A stretch of DNA of 64,000 nt from Cymbidium sinense. Taxonomy: Eukaryota; Streptophyta; Magnoliopsida; Asparagales; Orchidaceae. A program made the position numbers and the translations under genes. This document shows, piece by piece, positions 60,059 to 64,000 of this stretch (the stretch's first letter is position 1; each line of letters opens with the position of its first letter). Below the pieces are notes generated by a model. That model did no database searches, was not told where the DNA came from, and saw only the letters and a list, made by a program, of their open reading frames with translations. The stretch covers positions 59,548,268 through 59,612,267 of the forward strand of contig CM038218.1 in assembly GCA_021442155.1 (NCBI GenBank). Reading direction: 5' to 3'.

Positions 60059-63000
60059 TGTTGACCTCATTTTTAAGTTGAGCTCTCAACCCCTCCATCT
60101 TAGTCATATGACCCCTCTTAGGCTTTAAGAGCTCCTAAGTCTTAACATCTAGTGATTAGGTGGACACTCAACCTAGCCCTAGAGATTTAGAAGAGTTAGC
60201 CATAGGAATAGGTCATGCTTTAGGGTGTTAAGAAAATTTCTTACCTTTAGCTTAAACCATTCCCTTTCAAGTCAAACTCCAAATCAATCTTAATTGATTT
60301 TCTCCAAACTAAAATCAACTCCATATGATTGAATTCCATGATTGAAACCCATGATCAAAATCTATAAAAATTCCTATGTTCAAATTTTCCTAAGTCCTTA
60401 ATCTTCTCTTAAGGACTTAGCCAAAATCATGATCAAAACCAAATCAAACTCATGAGATTTTCTCATAATTCATTTATATTCTCATTTATATTCATATATA
60501 TAAATGAAGTATAAATTCAAACCAATCAAACGAAACTCAAAATTCCAAATCAATTCATGAAATTTTCCTAAGTCTCTTTAATTTTCTATTAATGGACTTA
60601 GCCAAAATCAACTCTAAACAAATTCAAACTCATGGGATTTTCTGAAAACTCATTTATATTCTCATTTATATTCACATATATAAATGAAATATAAATAGAA
60701 ATCAATTAAATCAAATCCTCAAATTAAATTCCAAATCTAAAATCTTTCTAAGTCCTTAATTTCTTAATGGACTTAGCCTAAAAATCAAATCAATTCAAAT
60801 TCATGGGATTTTCTAATTCATTTATATCTCATTTATATTCACATATATAAATGAAATATAAATATAAATCAATCAAATCAAATTCAAAAAATTAAATTCA
60901 AACTCCAAAATTTTCCTAAGTCCTTTAAATCCTCTTAATGGATTTAGCCTAAATCATGATTAAACCACTTCAAATCCTTAGAATTTTCTCATGATCCATT
61001 TATATTCTCATTTATATTCACATATAAAATGAAATATAAATTCAAACAATCAAAACCAATTCCAAAATCAAACTCAAATCCACTCAAAATCCAATCTAAG
61101 CCTTTCAAGTCAAAATCTTGAACTTAGCCAAATCAACTTCAAATCAAGCCAAACTCTTGATTTTCCTTCATGATTCAATCAACCCTACAATCATGAATCC
61201 ATATATAAATACAAACTTCAATCACCAAATCAAAATTCAAAATCAAATCCAAAACCTTTTCATATTCTTCCTTGAATATGAAATTGTCAAATGAATCAAA
61301 ACCCATTTGACTTCAAACCACTTGTAAATGGATTTATATTTCAATCATAAGTCCATATACAAGATTCAATCAAACTCAAATAAGCTTTGACCAAGCCATT
61401 TGACCCACTTAGGCTCACTTGACCCAAAGTGACCTAAAGTGCCCTTATGAGCCAAATTCTAATCCTAACCAAATTTGATTGAATCAAACTCACCTATGCC
61501 TCTCATTATGATCAACAATCATCATGGATGATCAATCAATCAAATTAGATCAAACCAAGTCAAAGCTAAGGGTTGACCAAGTCAACACTTAGCCCAAAAT
61601 GGAACCTAACATAGCCAAATTCCACCATAGGCCAAATTGATTGAAACCATTGATCTAAGTTCACTCATGAACTATGTTTGAACTTGACCAAGCTAATATT
61701 TGAGCCTAACCTAGTCCAATTGGCCACTTTACCAAGTTGACCGAACTTGACCTAAAAAGTCAAAATGCTAAAACTTGATCTAAGCCAAATTGATTTAAAC
61801 CAATAGATCAAATTCATTCCAAATCACTTGTTGAACTTAACCAAAGCCTCAATTGGCCAACTAGACCTAACCTAGCCTAATTGACCTTAGACCCAACTTG
61901 ACCTAAAGGGGTCATGCTGAGCCAAATTTGAACTTAACCAAAATTGATTGGAAACAAAGATACCAATCCACTCCATATGACTAACCAAACCTAAACCTAC
62001 CATGACTATCTCAAATAGGTCAAATGGATCAAATAGGTCAACTTGACCCATTTGACCTAAATGAAGTCATATGAGCCAAATTCAAAACTATACCAAATTG
62101 AATCAAAGAAAAGCCACCAAAATATTTCAAATGGTCATATGAACTTGGCCCAGCCCTTGGTTTGATCCAATTTGACCAATTGGTCAAGTTGACCCATTTT
62201 GACCTAAATGGGTCAACATGAGCCAATCCTTATCAAATGAATTCCAAATCTCATGAAACTTGGTCAAACCTAGTTTCTCCACATACCCAACATATCCAAA
62301 TTAAAAAATCAGCAAAATGACCATTCTACCCCTAGGCCATAGAATAAATTTTGGCTTAATCCATGGGTAATTTGGTCATACCCTCTTCATATCAACTTGA
62401 TGCTTTCCTAATAGCTCAAGGGGACCTAATGAAGAGTGGTGCACCCACCCTAATGGGTTTGGGTCAGCCCAAATGGACCTAAGGCCAAACTCGACACCAC
62501 CCCCATGGGTCAAATTGGCTCATTCCAAATCCTTCTTCCACTCAAATTCAAGCACATGGGAGGTTGGCAATCCACTTAAGGCCTCAAAACAACCATGTGC
62601 CAACTCCAAACAGGATAAACAAACTCCCCGATATGATCAATTGGATCAAAATGGCAAAGAAGCTTGCGGTCGTATGATCCTTGAAGGGGGAGATATACTC
62701 CCCCTAATTCAATTAAAATCCATCATTCCTCATTGATCTCTAGAGTGTGAAAGGATCAAAGAGTCTTCAAGCTTCTAAGAGGGAATTGAATTTGAGATTT
62801 CTCCATTGGAAAAGAGGGAGCACACTTGAACTTCAACTCTCCACACCAAACCACTCCAATTCCTCTTGCACACTCTCAAAACCAATCCAGCACACCCAAG
62901 CTTTCATTGGAGTTCCCATAGCAAGGAGAGATTGGATCAAAGTCGCAAGGATCTTGAAGTGGTCCATAGAGCAAGTCACTCAACCCCAAGGCTAAGAATT

Positions 63001-64000
63001 TCAAAGTTTGTCTCCAAGCTACCTCATTGATCTCGGTGATCACCTCGTGAGGTATGAAATTTTGACCACCTAGCATAGGAGGTGCTTCTTGTGAAAGAAA
63101 ATTTCAATGCAAATTCCACCATTTGGATGTGCATTGGCTTTAGATGGTGTGGGTTAAGTTTTTTAATTCAATCGAGCGGATCTTCCCCAGATCATGGATA
63201 ATCCATTTGTTTGGGGAAGAACTGGATCTTGGCCCATCCATGCATTTTAGATGGACGATTGAGATTATTTCCACATTTAGAATTTCTTTTTATCCTCTAA
63301 AACCGCGGGAGATCTCTGCCATCTTTGATCGGCAGAGATCAAAACGTCCCAAACCATGCCGCTTGATGTGATATTAAGTAGCGCATGGCATGATGTGTGT
63401 AAAGATCAACGCCGCCGCCACACACATAAGAACTGAGGTTTAGTTAGGTTGCTTAATTAATTCTAATTAATATATGGATCTTCTAAAAATCATATCTATC
63501 TCAATAAAATTCAGAAAATATGAAATAAAATTCCATAGAAAAATAATTCAACCTAGAATATTTTAAAAATAATTTCAATGGATTTTGAGTTATGCTTTTC
63601 TCTGATTCTAGGTTTTATTAGAAATTTCATTTTGTTAATTACCTTTTAATTAACCCTCTGATTAATCCCAAACTTCTTGGGTATGTTTTAGGGGATGACT
63701 TCTGCCTCCTCTAAATTCTTGGGATTTATTGAAGGCTTAATTAGGAGAATTGCATATGGGTTTCCTAATTACTCACTTAACATATTCACACAAAAATTAA
63801 GGTGTCATTAGTGGTTTTAATCCATGATTAGAGTTGATTAAGGCTAGATCTAATGGATAGGAGGTTTAGGGAATAATTTTGAGCTATTTTCCCTAAGCTA
63901 TTCTCTAAAGCCCCTTTTCTTTTCTTAATCGTCTCTTAATTAATGGCTAATCCATTAATTATCCCCTTAATTAATTTCTAAAAATTCTAAAAGCTTCCAG
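60059..64000 (+). repeat. 3' LTR of the giant element, truncated by the window end
   Basis: Starts TGTTGACCTCATTTTTAAG and follows the 5' LTR colinearly to the last base, which corresponds to about 43665 in the 5' LTR. It contains four two-hairpin units (60380-61045) instead of three, the TTGACC zone (61390-62230) and the conserved hairpin (62686-62704). The remaining roughly 3.6 kb and the right target duplication lie outside. Confidence 0.88.

Larger units (their letters stand above)
40090..64000 (+). mobile_element. giant Tat/Ogre-like Ty3/gypsy retrotransposon (3' end outside the window)
   Basis: Components in order on the plus strand: 5' LTR 40090-47312, primer binding site about 47324-47340, hairpin-array leader 47720-49762, gag remnant about 51590-52180, protease to reverse transcriptase region about 52500-55900, RNase H about 56190-56620, integrase about 56860-57883, a 2.2 kb tail, and the 3' LTR from 60059 beyond the window end. 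5' and 3' LTRs align over the visible 3.9 kb, by eye at roughly 85 percent, so the insertion is old. If the 3' LTR is as long as the others the element is about 27 kb, at the upper end of known plant LTR elements. All coding domains are broken by stops and frameshifts. Confidence 0.85.

Overview
This is nuclear intergenic DNA of a flowering plant: AT-rich, dense in transposable elements, with long (TA)n/(GA)n microsatellites, Tat-type Ty3/gypsy LTR retrotransposons, a Mutator-like element, an MTR4 helicase pseudogene and a plant-specific C2H2 zinc-finger gene. Monocot versus dicot cannot be decided from what I can see. No intact protein-coding gene is visible; every recognisable coding stretch has frameshifts or stops. 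Layout. 1-9.4 kb: AT-rich intergenic DNA with a decayed gypsy gag, a short three-copy tandem repeat (4307-4700), an MTR4-like RNA-helicase pseudogene on the minus strand (about 4775-5780), an unrecognised broken coding segment (7892-8188) and microsatellites. 9.45-12.4 kb: probable hAT-like non-autonomous DNA transposon with CGGTTCGGTT-type subterminal repeats. 14.9-21.5 kb: a (TA)n tract carrying two insertions of one LTR family, a solo LTR (15014-15728) and a two-LTR element without pol (15767-21438) whose interior is four successive unrelated tandem arrays, the middle ones very GC- and CpG-rich. 21.9-25.3 kb: a foldback element abutting a MULE that shares its terminal sequence and carries a decayed transposase. 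25.4-27.6 kb: a two-exon C2H2 zinc-finger gene with an exactly placed intron but several frameshifts. 28.9-64 kb is dominated by one giant retrotransposon family: a 7.8 kb solo LTR on the minus strand with a perfect 5-bp target duplication (28926-36716), then an element on the plus strand with a 7.2 kb 5' LTR (40090-47312), primer binding site, 12.7 kb interior (leader, gag, protease/RT, RNase H, integrase, 3' tail) and a 3' LTR (from 60059) that runs off the window. The most striking signal lies in the leader of this giant element, between the primer binding site and gag (about 47720-49762): about two dozen consecutive hairpins spaced about 80 bp apart, whose stems differ in sequence between units but stay self-complementary, while the loop (CATACCCAAATTTG-like) is conserved. 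The same family carries a second, variable-copy hairpin array at the start of its LTR, a conserved 19-nt hairpin, and a zone saturated with TTGACC/GGTCAA. All alignments here were made by eye; none was computed.
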